A DNA stretch of 16,517 nucleotides from UBA1206 sp041672465 (GTDB lineage Bacteria > Bacillota > Clostridia > Oscillospirales > CAG-382), in NCBI GenBank assembly GCA_041672465.1, contig JBAYZO010000038.1, positions 1-16,517 of the forward strand. Direction: 5' to 3'. The notes below the pieces were generated by a model. It was not told where the DNA came from. It was given only the letters and a program-made list of their open reading frames with translations, and did no database searches. The position numbers were made by a program, and so were the translations under genes. Every line of letters starts with the position of its first letter. Positions within the stretch are counted from its first letter, which is position 1. This document shows, one piece after another, positions 8,435 to 15,832 of the stretch.

Positions 8435-8470
8435 AAATTATTGCCCGCGGAAAACCGCGGGCAATAATTT
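8435..8470. terminator. Bidirectional hairpin terminator between convergent genes
   Basis: AAATTATTGCCCGCGG (8435-8450) pairs perfectly over 16 bp with 8455-8470 around an AAAA loop. The AT-rich outer ends supply only a weak T-tract on either strand. The stop codon of the minus-strand gene (8469-8471) overlaps the stem, so that hairpin would form right at the end of its coding region. Confidence 0.8.
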
Positions 8471-8894
8471 AGCATCCCCTGCCGTCCTTGAAGGCGCAGC
8501 CTTCATTGACGGCGCAAGAGATAAGCATTATCAGTTCTGTTATCATATAAGCAAAGAAAAACGCGGCGGCGGCGACTATCGCCGCGACCAGCGCGGACGC
8601 GGGGTCAAGCGGTATTACCATTGACGTAAGCGTAAGCAAAACAGTGCCTACCACACCGGTGAGCAGGCAAGGAAACCGCTTGCGCAGGCATCTTAGCATC
8701 GCCGGGTTGCAGCCTGAGGACGCCGCTACAAGCATGGCGAGTATAAGCGAGCCCAAGCTAAACGCCGCGAAGACGGCGTTTATCATTACGGGTATAAAAC
8801 CAAGAGCAAAAAGCGTGCCGACAAGCACGCCGAAACCAAGTCCGACAAACGCACCGATACAGCATCGGGCGGGTCTTTCGGGTTGACAGCTCAA
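8469..8894 (-). CDS. Small cysteine-rich four-helix membrane protein, function unknown
   Basis: I do not recognise this family. The 141-residue product has four hydrophobic segments, at about 13-33, 36-57, 74-96 and 98-122, rich in Ala, Gly, Val and Leu. It has nine cysteines: one near the N-terminus, a Cys-Cys pair just before helix 1, three in the loop after helix 2 (SSGC, LRC, FPC) and three near the C-terminus (ISC, EGC, RGC). The first loop is also basic (RCLRKR). The start is TTG at 8894, because GGGAGGG (8901-8907) lies 6 bases upstream. An ATG at 8933 in the same frame has no ribosome site and would place this strong site inside the gene. It appears to be transcribed alone. The cysteines could bind metal, form disulfides or be lipidated; nothing here decides between these. 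Confidence 0.7.
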   Translation of the reverse strand: MSCQPERPARCCIGAFVGLGFGVLVGTLFALGFIPVMINAVFAAFSLGSLILAMLVAASSGCNPAMLRCLRKRFPCLLTGVVGTVLLTLTSMVIPLDPASALVAAIVAAAAFFFAYMITELIMLISCAVNEGCAFKDGRGC

Positions 8895-8900
8895 TTTTAT

Positions 8901-8907
8901 CCCTCCC
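8901..8907 (-). promoter_or_regulatory. Ribosome binding site that sets a TTG start
   Basis: GGGAGGG on the minus strand lies 6 bases before the TTG at 8894. It is among the strongest ribosome sites in the window and is the reason for choosing TTG over the upstream ATG at 8933. Confidence 0.75.
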
Positions 8908-8954
8908 TTATTAAAATTCGGTTTATCTATCATTTTTGGACATAGATATACGCG

Positions 8955-9007
8955 TAGGCGTTAGCCTATCACAATAAAAGTATATGTCAAGTTTAGTATT
9001 ATGTGAC
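8955..9007 (-). promoter_or_regulatory. Promoter region with operator-like palindrome for the cysteine-rich protein
   Basis: Two overlapping promoter readings are possible on the minus strand. One is GTCACA (9002-9007), 17 bp, TATACT (8979-8984). The other is consensus TTGACA (8985-8990), 16 bp, TAGGCT (8963-8968, weak). A perfect inverted repeat, TAGGC-GTTA-GCCTA (8955-8968), overlaps the second -10 or lies just downstream of the first promoter, where a repressor could act. This is inferred from position only. Confidence 0.5.
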
Positions 9008-9026
9008 AAAATTCGACAACCCGCGT

Positions 9027-9050
9027 AAAAAAAACCGCCCCGAAGGGCGG
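9027..9050 (-). terminator. Intrinsic terminator of the oxidoreductase gene
   Basis: On the minus strand CCGCCC-TTCG-GGGCGG forms a tight UUCG-capped hairpin followed by eight T (plus-strand A-run 9027-9034). It lies about 40 bases after the stop codon at 9091. Confidence 0.9.
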
Positions 9051-9090
9051 CGTTTTTATAATTTGCTTTTAGCTTAACTTTTGAATTTAA

Positions 9091-10155
9091 TCAGCCAAGG
9101 TTTATTTCCTTGCCGGTGGAAGAAGAGTCATACATCGCCTGCATCATTTTCGCGGTGATGATAACCGTGTCGATATGCGAGGGAAGTTTTTCCCCCGTGC
9201 GTATGCAGCGCACAAAGGAGTCAATCTCTGTCTGGAAGTGCTGATTCGCCGTAAATTTGGGCTTGCAGCTCACAAGACAGCCCGACGCCGTTGTCCAAAG
9301 CGTAAAGTCGCCGCCGTAATTAAGGCGGATACCGGCCTTGGTGCCGATAAAGTCAATGTAGGATTCCTGTATCCCAATGTTTTGCGCCCAAGCGCCGTTA
9401 AACGTGATGGTCGGGCCGGAGGTGCGGACAAACCCCGTCACAAAGTCGTCCACGTCATAGGTGCCGTTTAAGTCTTTTGTGTTTTCCGCCCACATGCCCT
9501 CATAGACATAGTTTGGCATATCAACGCCAAGCTTTGAGAAAGCTTTTGCCGAAACCGTTTTCGGAGCTGGGTCGCCCGTGCAGAACATAACAATGTCAAG
9601 GTAATGCACGCCCCAGTCGATAAGCACTCCCCCGCCGGAAATTTCGTTTGTGGTGAACGCCCCGCCAAGCCCGGGGATAGATCTCTGGGAGCGGAAAGAG
9701 ACATAGACGTGATACACCTCGCCGAGCTCGCCGTCGGAAATCATTTGTTTTATCTTGTTGACGGCGGCGTTAAAGCGGTTTACAACGCCGATATTAAGCA
9801 CTTTGCCCGACTTGTGCTGGGCTTCCTGCATTTTAAGCGCGTCGCCATAGGTGCGGGCGGCGGGTTTTTCGCAAAGCACGTTCTTGCCTGCCATAAGGCA
9901 GTCGCAGGAGATAATAGAGTGCATTTTGTTGGGGGTGCAGACCGAGACCGCCTCGACTTCGCCGTCGGCGATAACCTCGCGGTAATCCGTTACCGCTATG
10001 CCGCAATTATATTTTTCAACGGCGGCTTTGGCTCTTTCGGGGAGAATGTCGCAGAAATACTTAATCTCAACGTCGGGGTTGTTTAAATAGGACGGTATAT
10101 GGGCGCTGTTGGCGATGGTGCCGCAGCCTATAATGCCTATTTTCATTTTTGCCAT
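9091..10155 (-). CDS. Gfo/Idh/MocA-family NAD(P)-dependent oxidoreductase
   Basis: The enzyme is predicted to oxidise or reduce a hydroxyl group on a sugar, cyclitol or derivative using NAD(H) or NADP(H). The N-terminal Rossmann fold starts with GIIGCGTIA (7-15). CTPNKMH (73-79) and the signature CEKPAA (95-100, Lys97) follow. The C-terminal substrate domain holds GGGVLIDWGVHYLD (174-187), whose Asp180 and His184 correspond to the usual catalytic positions. The ATG at 10155 was chosen because GGAGGAA (10162-10168) lies 6 bases upstream and the Rossmann motif then begins at residue 7. An upstream ATG in the same frame (10239) would add 28 unrelated residues across the promoter. The 354-residue length is typical. 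It is divergent from the TIM barrel-acyl-CoA ligase fusion, which suggests a shared pathway. The substrate is unknown. Confidence 0.92.
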   Translation of the reverse strand: MAKMKIGIIGCGTIANSAHIPSYLNNPDVEIKYFCDILPERAKAAVEKYNCGIAVTDYREVIADGEVEAVSVCTPNKMHSIISCDCLMAGKNVLCEKPAARTYGDALKMQEAQHKSGKVLNIGVVNRFNAAVNKIKQMISDGELGEVYHVYVSFRSQRSIPGLGGAFTTNEISGGGVLIDWGVHYLDIVMFCTGDPAPKTVSAKAFSKLGVDMPNYVYEGMWAENTKDLNGTYDVDDFVTGFVRTSGPTITFNGAWAQNIGIQESYIDFIGTKAGIRLNYGGDFTLWTTASGCLVSCKPKFTANQHFQTEIDSFVRCIRTGEKLPSHIDTVIITAKMMQAMYDSSSTGKEINLG

Positions 10156-10210
10156 GTTTGGTTCCTCCGTAATATGTTTGTGTTTTTTAATGACCTGCAT
10201 TTCTGTGGTA

Positions 10211-10239
10211 ATTGTATCATACCGGGTTTTTAAAAACAA
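10211..10239 (-). promoter_or_regulatory. Likely sigma-A promoter of the oxidoreductase gene
   Basis: On the minus strand TTGTTT (10234-10239) and TACAAT (10211-10216) are separated by 17 bp. The -10 is good but the -35 matches only TTG, so expression may depend on an activator. The -35 overlaps the palindrome at 10226-10237. Confidence 0.6.
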
Positions 10240-10253
10240 GGGCTTTTTAAAAC
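10226..10253. promoter_or_regulatory. Paired AT palindromes between divergent promoters
   Basis: GTTTTTAAAAAC (10226-10237) is a perfect 12-bp palindrome. A near copy, CTTTTTAAAAC, lies at 10243-10253, and each is preceded by GGG, about 16 bp apart. The first overlaps the -35 of the oxidoreductase promoter. The second ends two bases before the -35 of the fusion gene. The position suits a shared regulator, but runs of T and A can also arise from DNA composition alone. Confidence 0.4.
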
Positions 10254-10255
10254 TA

Positions 10256-10284
10256 TTGACAAAATATTGTTTTTAATATAGAAT
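10256..10284 (+). promoter_or_regulatory. Sigma-A promoter of the fusion gene
   Basis: Consensus TTGACA (10256-10261) and TAGAAT (10279-10284) are spaced by 17 bp. The predicted start is near 10291, about 61 bases before the ATG at 10352. Confidence 0.87.
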
Positions 10285-10351
10285 TTTTCCACTGAGCAAG
10301 CGCCATTTAAAGCTTTACGCAAAGCGCCTTGCGCCGAAAGGAGTAGCGTTT

Positions 10352-12892
10352 ATGAAAGTTTCTTTTTCAACTTTAGCCTGCCCGGGTTCGTCGTTCGCCG
10401 AAATTTACACAATGGCAAAGGACTTGGGGTTTCACGGCGTCGAGCTGAGAGGCGTAGGCGTAACCGAAGGACTGCCTTATATCGATGTGTTTGACGGCAA
10501 AACCCCCGCGTTTTCCAAAGAAAAAATCGATTTAACTTTGGAAAACCTAAAAAAGACGGGGCTTGAGATTTCCTGCCTTTCAAGCGGCTGTTCGCTGAAA
10601 GATTCGCAAAACATATCCGCCGCGGTAGAAGAGCTTAAAATATATATCGACGCCTCAAAAAAAATGGGCTGCCCCTATGTCCGCTTGCTCGGCGACACCG
10701 CCGTCACCCCGGATGGGGAAGTCGATGACAACGCCGTTATAAATGTTTTAAAAGTACTCTCGCCTTACGCCGAGGAAAGAAATGTCACCCTGCTTGTCGA
10801 GACCAACGGAGTGTATTCAGACACCAAAAGGTTAGGGAGAGTCCTTGAAAACATGGCGACCGACGCCGTGGGAGTGCTTTGGGATATCCACCATACATAT
10901 CGGTTTGGGAAAGAATCCCCCGAAACCACCGTCCAGAACCTTGGGGTTTATATCAAGCATGTCCACCTCAAAGACTCATATATAAATGAAAGCGGTGGCG
11001 TTTCCTATTGCCTTATGGGAGAGGGGGACGTTCCCGCGGAAGAGGCGATGCTCGCCCTCGGCTCAATAAATTACGAGGGCTTTGTATCGCTCGAATGGGT
11101 TAAGAAATGGCTCCCCGACCTTCAGGACGCGGGGGTTGTTTTCCCGAACTTTATCGAGTATATCTCGCGGTATATACCTAACAGCGCCCTTCACAGCCGC
11201 CTTATCCCGAACGAAAGGGGGACGGGTCACTATCTCTGGGAGAAAAACCGGCTTATTGACCTCACTTTTTCTCAGGTGCTCGACCGCGTGGCGGAGGCTT
11301 TCCCCGACCGCTACGCCTTCCGATACACAACCTGCGATTATACCCGCACTTATTCCGAATTTAAAGACGACGTCGATATGTTCGCCCGCTCCCTTATCTC
11401 TCTCGGGGTTCGCCGCGGGGACCATGTCGCCGTTTGGGCGACAAATATCCCGGAGTGGTTTATCACGTTTTGGGCGGCGGTTAGAATCGGCGCGGTGCTT
11501 GTCACGGTAAACACCGCTTATAAAATTTACGAGGCCGAATACCTCCTCAAGCAGTCGGACACCCACACGCTTGTGATTTCAAGCGGCTATAAGGATTCCG
11601 ATTACGGGAAGATTATTAATGATATCTGCCCGGAACTTCAAAACCATGACCCCGCTAAACCGCTCCACGCCAAAAAGCTGCCGTTTTTACGGAACGTGAT
11701 AACCGCCGGGTTTAGCCAAAAGGGTTGCCTTTCATGGGAGGACGCGCTAAAGGCGGCGGGCGCTACCCCGCCGGAAGAAGTAAGCCGCAGGGCGGCGGAG
11801 TGCGTAAAACACGACGTCTGCAACATGCAGTACACGTCGGGTACGACGGGTTTCCCCAAAGGGGTGATGCTCACCCACTACAATGTCGTAAACAACGGCA
11901 AGAGCGTTGGCGACGGGCTTGACCTTTCCACCGCCGACAGAATGATGATACAAGTGCCTATGTTCCACTGTTTCGGAATGGTGCTCGCCATGACGGCCGC
12001 CGTGACCCATGGCGCGGCAATGTCGCCGATACCCCACTTTTCCACAAAGACGGCTCTCAACTGCATAAATAAAGAAAAAATCACCGCTTTTCACGGTGTG
12101 CCGACAATGTTTATTTCGCTCCTCGAAGACCCCGATTTTAAAAACACAAGCTTTGAGCATATGCGGACAGGCATAATGGCGGGCTCCCCCTGCCCCGCGA
12201 AGGTCATGCGGGAGGTCATGGAAAAAATGAATATGGACGAGATTTGCATTGTCTACGGCCAGACCGAGGCGTCCCCGGGCTGTACCATGTCAAAAACCTC
12301 CGACCCTGTGGAAGTTCGGGTGAACACCGTGGGTTCCGCCATGTTCGGGGTGGAGTGCAAAGTTGTCGACCCCGAGACCGGACGCGAAATGCCAAACGGC
12401 AAGGACGGCGAGTTGTGGGCGAGGGGCTATAACGTAATGAAGGGGTACTATAAAATGCCAAGCGCCACCCGCCTTGCTATCGACAGGGACGGCTGGCTCC
12501 ATACGGGGGATCTCGCCTGCCGGGGCGACGACGGCAACTATAAAATCACCGGGCGGATAAAAGACATGATAATCCGCGGTGGGGAAAACATTTACCCCAA
12601 GGAGATAGAGGATTTTATCTATACTCATCCCAAGGTTTCGGACGTTCAGGTTGTCGGCGTCCCAGACCAAAAGTACGGAGAGGAGGTAGTCGCCTGCGTT
12701 ATTTTAAAAGAGGGCGTCACCCTTAGCGAGGCCGAGCTCAGGGAGTATATAACCGCGAACATAGCAAGGCACAAGGTACCGAGATATATAAGATTTGTAA
12801 ATTCCTTCCCTATGAACGCCGCCGGGAAGATATTAAAGTATCAAATTCGCGAGGAATCCCAAGAGGAATTGGGAATCCGGTCAAAGGAGTAA
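10352..12892 (+). CDS. Fusion of sugar-epimerase-like TIM barrel and acyl-CoA synthetase
   Basis: Two enzymes lie in one 846-residue chain. Residues 1 to about 272 are a xylose isomerase-like TIM barrel related to sugar phosphate isomerases/epimerases and IolE/IolI. The expected metal ligands are all visible: Glu150 (LLVETNG), Asp178 (LWDIHH), His205 (KHVHLKD) and Glu248 (SLEWVKKW). From about 285 to the end is a full ATP-dependent acyl-CoA ligase with YTSGTTGFPKG (494-504), YGQTE (635-639), HTGDL (717-721), GRIKDMIIRGGENIYPKE (734-751) and NAAGKILK with catalytic Lys826. Its PMFHCFGM and GVPTMFI motifs resemble the medium/long-chain fatty acid ligase branch. The linker has no in-frame ATG, GTG or TTG after the ribosome-site-like GAAAGGGG (11212-11219), so separate initiation is unlikely. 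GAAAGGAG lies 8 bases before the ATG. The gene is single and divergent from an Idh-type oxidoreductase. Domain calls are firm; the combined reaction is unknown. Confidence 0.92.
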   Translation: MKVSFSTLACPGSSFAEIYTMAKDLGFHGVELRGVGVTEGLPYIDVFDGKTPAFSKEKIDLTLENLKKTGLEISCLSSGCSLKDSQNISAAVEELKIYIDASKKMGCPYVRLLGDTAVTPDGEVDDNAVINVLKVLSPYAEERNVTLLVETNGVYSDTKRLGRVLENMATDAVGVLWDIHHTYRFGKESPETTVQNLGVYIKHVHLKDSYINESGGVSYCLMGEGDVPAEEAMLALGSINYEGFVSLEWVKKWLPDLQDAGVVFPNFIEYISRYIPNSALHSRLIPNERGTGHYLWEKNRLIDLTFSQVLDRVAEAFPDRYAFRYTTCDYTRTYSEFKDDVDMFARSLISLGVRRGDHVAVWATNIPEWFITFWAAVRIGAVLVTVNTAYKIYEAEYLLKQSDTHTLVISSGYKDSDYGKIINDICPELQNHDPAKPLHAKKLPFLRNVITAGFSQKGCLSWEDALKAAGATPPEEVSRRAAECVKHDVCNMQYTSGTTGFPKGVMLTHYNVVNNGKSVGDGLDLSTADRMMIQVPMFHCFGMVLAMTAAVTHGAAMSPIPHFSTKTALNCINKEKITAFHGVPTMFISLLEDPDFKNTSFEHMRTGIMAGSPCPAKVMREVMEKMNMDEICIVYGQTEASPGCTMSKTSDPVEVRVNTVGSAMFGVECKVVDPETGREMPNGKDGELWARGYNVMKGYYKMPSATRLAIDRDGWLHTGDLACRGDDGNYKITGRIKDMIIRGGENIYPKEIEDFIYTHPKVSDVQVVGVPDQKYGEEVVACVILKEGVTLSEAELREYITANIARHKVPRYIRFVNSFPMNAAGKILKYQIREESQEELGIRSKE

Positions 12893-12976
12893 ACCAAATA
12901 TTTCGGCTGTTGCACATTTAAATAAAAAAACTTATATATCTTACTGCTTTTTTTCCGCTGAACCAAAACGCTTTAT

Positions 12977-15028
12977 TTATTCATTTAAAAACTCTGTTTT
13001 ATAAGTGGTTTTTTCAATTACTTTATCTAAAGTAACCAGCAAAGCGGGGAGAAAGCAAACCACCATCCCGAGGGAAATTAATGTCCCCCTCCCCAGCAGC
13101 AGACCTATATCGGCAATGGCGCTGTTTGAGGACGTCATGTACAGCGTAAACCCGGCCGTTGAAAGGGTGAGCGCCGATACAAGTATGGATTTAAACAACC
13201 CGCTGAGGGATATTCCAAGCGCTTCCCGCTTAGGCATTTGTTTTCGGTTTCTCAAATAAGTGTTTGTGAGCAGAATAGCATAGTCAACCGTCGCCCCAAG
13301 CTGTATTGTGCTAAGCACCAAATAACCCAAAAAGTTAATGGGTGTTCCGCTGAAATAGGGTATGGAAAGATTTATCCAGATACCCGCTTCTATGGTAAGC
13401 ACTAACATAACCGGCAGTATTGCCGATTTAAAAGTCACCAACAGCACGATAAAGATTGCCGCGATGGCGATAAGATTGACAACAACATTGTCTTTTTTAA
13501 CAATGTTTTTCATATCGTATAAATTGGCGCTTTGGCCGAGGGTGTAAAAATCATCTTCATAAAGCGCTTTTGCTTTTTTGTTAACGTCCTCAACGGTTTT
13601 AAACGCTTCATCGCCCTCCGCGGGCGTGTCCGTATATACGATAATGCGGGCGTAGTTTTCCGAATAAAATTGTCTTGTTATTTCGTCATCAAGAAATTCC
13701 GGAGGGATATCCGCGCCTATGTTTGTGACATATGACGTTATTCCTGTTATATGGTCAAGCCCCCCGAGTTCTCCGCAAAGGCTTTCTTCTTTGGAAACGT
13801 CGCCCCGGGGAACAAGCAGCACCATAGCGGTGGATTTGCCGAAGTGTTCTTCAACAGCCAGCGTATCCCTGCCATAACGGGTGTTTTCAATCATATCGTT
13901 TCCGTAAAGAAACGTAGTGCGGCTCTGTCCCAAAAAGGCGGGGACGACAATAACCAAAACCAGCACCACGGCAGGGACGGCGATTTTTGACAAAACCTTG
14001 TTGATATTTTTAAAGCTTGGGATAAATGCCCGATGAGATGTTTTATCAATTATCTTATAAACGCAAAGAATAAGCGCGGGGAGGAAAACCATAACCGAAA
14101 TAAAGCTGAAGATAATTCCCTTCGCCAGATTTATTCCCAAATCCGCTCCTATACCAAAATCCATAAATAAAAGGGCTAAAAATCCAAACAAAGTGGTCAT
14201 CGCGCTTGAAGCCACGGTTGATATTGAGTCTTTCATCGCGTGTTTCATCGCGGTTTCGGCGGTGGCGTATTTTTTTCTGTTATCTTGAAAACTGTGGAGC
14301 AGAAAAACGGCGTAGTCAAGTGAACAGGCAAGCTGTAAAACAGGGCTTATCGAATTTGTCATAAAAGATATCTCGCCCATAAAAACATTGGTTCCCATAT
14401 TGATAACGATTGAAATACCTATTGTTATGAGAAACAATAAAGGCTCAAGCCAAGATGAAGTCGATAATATTAATATAAGGATGACGACAGGCAATAAAAT
14501 TGCTATTGCTTTTACAACTGTGGACGCTGTTGTGTCTTGAATAGCCACCAAAGCGGGGGCTTCGCCCGCAAGCATATTATCCCCGCCGATTAAGCTTAAA
14601 ATATCGTCACAAGCCTTTTTCTCCATTCCTTTCGCGATCGTAACGTTGAATAAAGCGCTGTTTTCCTTATAAAAACTCTCGATTACAGCCGCGTCACCCG
14701 TTTCAAGCGGCTGATTTATATCAATCATATCATCCAGCCAAACTACCCGCGTAACGCCGTCTATGGAGGCAAGCGACTTTTTATATTCAAGGGACTCTGA
14801 TATTGAAACGCCATTGACCATAACGCTTGCGTTCGGCAGAGAATCGGAAAACTCATCGGTCATGATTTTCAGCGCCGTTGTTGACCGGGCATTCGGGGGG
14901 AGATAGTCAACCATATTATAGTTGACATCAACAAAAAACATAAGAAATAAACACCCAAGCATAACGGCGGCAAATATACCGATAATCATTTTTTTATGTT
15001 TAATAACAACATTTGAAAAGTAATCCAT
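12977..15028 (-). CDS. MMPL/RND-superfamily membrane exporter
   Basis: This is a predicted proton-driven exporter of lipids, drugs or other hydrophobic compounds, of the Gram-positive MMPL (YdfJ-like) type that needs no outer-membrane partner. Its 683 residues form two similar halves. Each has one helix (about 14-33 and 349-367), an external domain and a cluster of five helices, about twelve in all. The Asp-Tyr pairs of the proton relay in this family are present in both halves: SLDYAVFLLHS (Asp238-Tyr239) and GATVDYAILLTN (Asp582-Tyr583). The ATG at 15028 was chosen because GGAGG lies 5 bases upstream; an ATG at 15124 in the same frame would lie upstream of the promoter. It is divergent from a TetR regulator whose putative half-sites bracket its promoter, so it is probably repressed until a ligand appears. 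No clear terminator separates it from the convergent fusion gene. The substrate is unknown. Confidence 0.9.
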   Translation of the reverse strand: MDYFSNVVIKHKKMIIGIFAAVMLGCLFLMFFVDVNYNMVDYLPPNARSTTALKIMTDEFSDSLPNASVMVNGVSISESLEYKKSLASIDGVTRVVWLDDMIDINQPLETGDAAVIESFYKENSALFNVTIAKGMEKKACDDILSLIGGDNMLAGEAPALVAIQDTTASTVVKAIAILLPVVILILILSTSSWLEPLLFLITIGISIVINMGTNVFMGEISFMTNSISPVLQLACSLDYAVFLLHSFQDNRKKYATAETAMKHAMKDSISTVASSAMTTLFGFLALLFMDFGIGADLGINLAKGIIFSFISVMVFLPALILCVYKIIDKTSHRAFIPSFKNINKVLSKIAVPAVVLVLVIVVPAFLGQSRTTFLYGNDMIENTRYGRDTLAVEEHFGKSTAMVLLVPRGDVSKEESLCGELGGLDHITGITSYVTNIGADIPPEFLDDEITRQFYSENYARIIVYTDTPAEGDEAFKTVEDVNKKAKALYEDDFYTLGQSANLYDMKNIVKKDNVVVNLIAIAAIFIVLLVTFKSAILPVMLVLTIEAGIWINLSIPYFSGTPINFLGYLVLSTIQLGATVDYAILLTNTYLRNRKQMPKREALGISLSGLFKSILVSALTLSTAGFTLYMTSSNSAIADIGLLLGRGTLISLGMVVCFLPALLVTLDKVIEKTTYKTEFLNE

Positions 15029-15047
15029 AAAAACCTCCGCTTTTGTA

Positions 15048-15076
15048 TTGCGTACCGAACTATATTGTATTATAAT
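15048..15076 (+). promoter_or_regulatory. Possible promoter of the tetR-nudix operon
   Basis: TTGCGT (15048-15053) and TATAAT (15071-15076) are separated by 17 bp. The -10 shares the symmetrical ATTATAAT box with the opposing exporter promoter. Transcription would start near 15083 and leave a leader of about 144 bases. The -35 matches only at TTG. Confidence 0.5.
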
Positions 15077-15092
15077 AGACATGATGTTCGGT
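15054..15092. promoter_or_regulatory. Candidate TetR operator half-sites around a shared -10 box
   Basis: ACCGAAC (15054-15060) and GTTCGGT (15086-15092) are perfect inverted copies with 25 bases between them. Their centres are 32 bp apart, about three helical turns. They bracket the ATTATAAT box used by both promoters, and the right arm touches the exporter -35. The location next to a TetR gene supports an operator, though the wide gap could mean two separate sites or DNA bending. Confidence 0.55.
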
Positions 15093-15097
15093 TTCAA
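15069..15097 (-). promoter_or_regulatory. Sigma-A promoter of the MMPL exporter
   Basis: On the minus strand TTGAAA (15092-15097) and consensus TATAAT (15069-15074) are spaced by 17 bp. The start should fall near 15062, about 34 bases before the ATG at 15028. Confidence 0.85.
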
Positions 15098-15118
15098 CCA
15101 GCAATGTTGCGTAAAATG

Positions 15119-15129
15119 GCACAATGTGC
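15119..15129. promoter_or_regulatory. Short palindrome upstream of tetR
   Basis: GCACA-A-TGTGC is an 11-bp odd palindrome between the exporter promoter and the tetR start. It would lie in the tetR leader, or just upstream of the exporter -35, and might be a second regulator site. The evidence is symmetry and position only. Confidence 0.3.
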
Positions 15130-15226
15130 GACAGTCTTAGCTGAAAGTGTTGGATTTGAAAATTTTAACCGGTAAACGAAACCGCCAAAAAGCTTTGCGC
15201 GGCGGAAGAAAGGAGCGGCTATAAAA

Positions 15227-15832
15227 ATGGATAAAAAAACAGATCAGCGGGTAAGGCTGACTCGTAACCTTCTAAAAAACGCGCTGGTGAAGTTGATGCA
15301 GGAACAGCATATATCAAAAATTTCCATACGGGCGATATGCGAGGTCGCGGACATTAACCGAAGCACTTTTTATGTGCATTACAGCGACCAATACGACCTT
15401 TTAAACAAAATTGAACAGGAAGTTATAAGTAACTTAAACATTTATCTCAGCAAACAGAAACTTGACGAAACCCACCCCATATCCGTTCAGGTGCTGACAA
15501 GAATTTTGGACTATATGAAAGAAAACACCGAGCTGTTCAAGGCGCTGCTAAGCGAAAATTGCGATTTTGCGTTTCAAAAAGATCTGATGGAGTTGGCGCA
15601 GGTAATATCGGCACAGCAGAATCAATCGCTTAACGAAAGAACACAGGAATATATTAAGTTGTTTTTTCTTTCCGGCGCAATAAGTATGCTTCAAAAATGG
15701 CTGCACGATGGCGCGAACGAATCGTCTTCGCAAATGGCGGAGTTTGTCATACAGATAATTTATTATGGGATAAGCGGCGTAAAAGCTGATCAAAAAAAAT
15801 CAAACGAGGAATTTAAATATGTCAAAGGCTGA
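15227..15832 (+). CDS. TetR/AcrR-family transcriptional regulator
   Basis: This is a one-component repressor, most likely of the divergent exporter and of itself. The N-terminal TetR DNA-binding domain covers about residues 8-55, with the helix-turn-helix at about 30-53 (ISIRAICEVADINRSTFYVHY region). The C-terminal ligand-binding part (about 75-190) resembles the TetR_C group common in Firmicutes (FFLSGAISMLQKWL). The 201-residue length is normal. AAAGGAG at 15209-15215 lies 11 bases before the ATG, slightly far. Its last 14 bases overlap the start of the Nudix gene, so the two form an operon. The inducing ligand is unknown, but the exporter suggests a hydrophobic compound. Confidence 0.92.
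   Translation: MDKKTDQRVRLTRNLLKNALVKLMQEQHISKISIRAICEVADINRSTFYVHYSDQYDLLNKIEQEVISNLNIYLSKQKLDETHPISVQVLTRILDYMKENTELFKALLSENCDFAFQKDLMELAQVISAQQNQSLNERTQEYIKLFFLSGAISMLQKWLHDGANESSSQMAEFVIQIIYYGISGVKADQKKSNEEFKYVKG

Noticed and set aside
11190..11260. Independent start for the acyl-CoA ligase half of the fusion
   Set aside because: GAAAGGGG at 11212-11219 resembles a ribosome site, but no ATG, GTG or TTG occurs in frame at a suitable distance after it.
11063..11566. 167-residue minus-strand reading frame
   Set aside because: It overlaps the fusion gene, whose conserved motifs lie in the plus frame. It is a shadow produced by biased third positions.
12893..12976. Terminator between the convergent fusion and exporter genes
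   Set aside because: A-runs and T-runs are present, but I could find no stable hairpin beside them on either strand.
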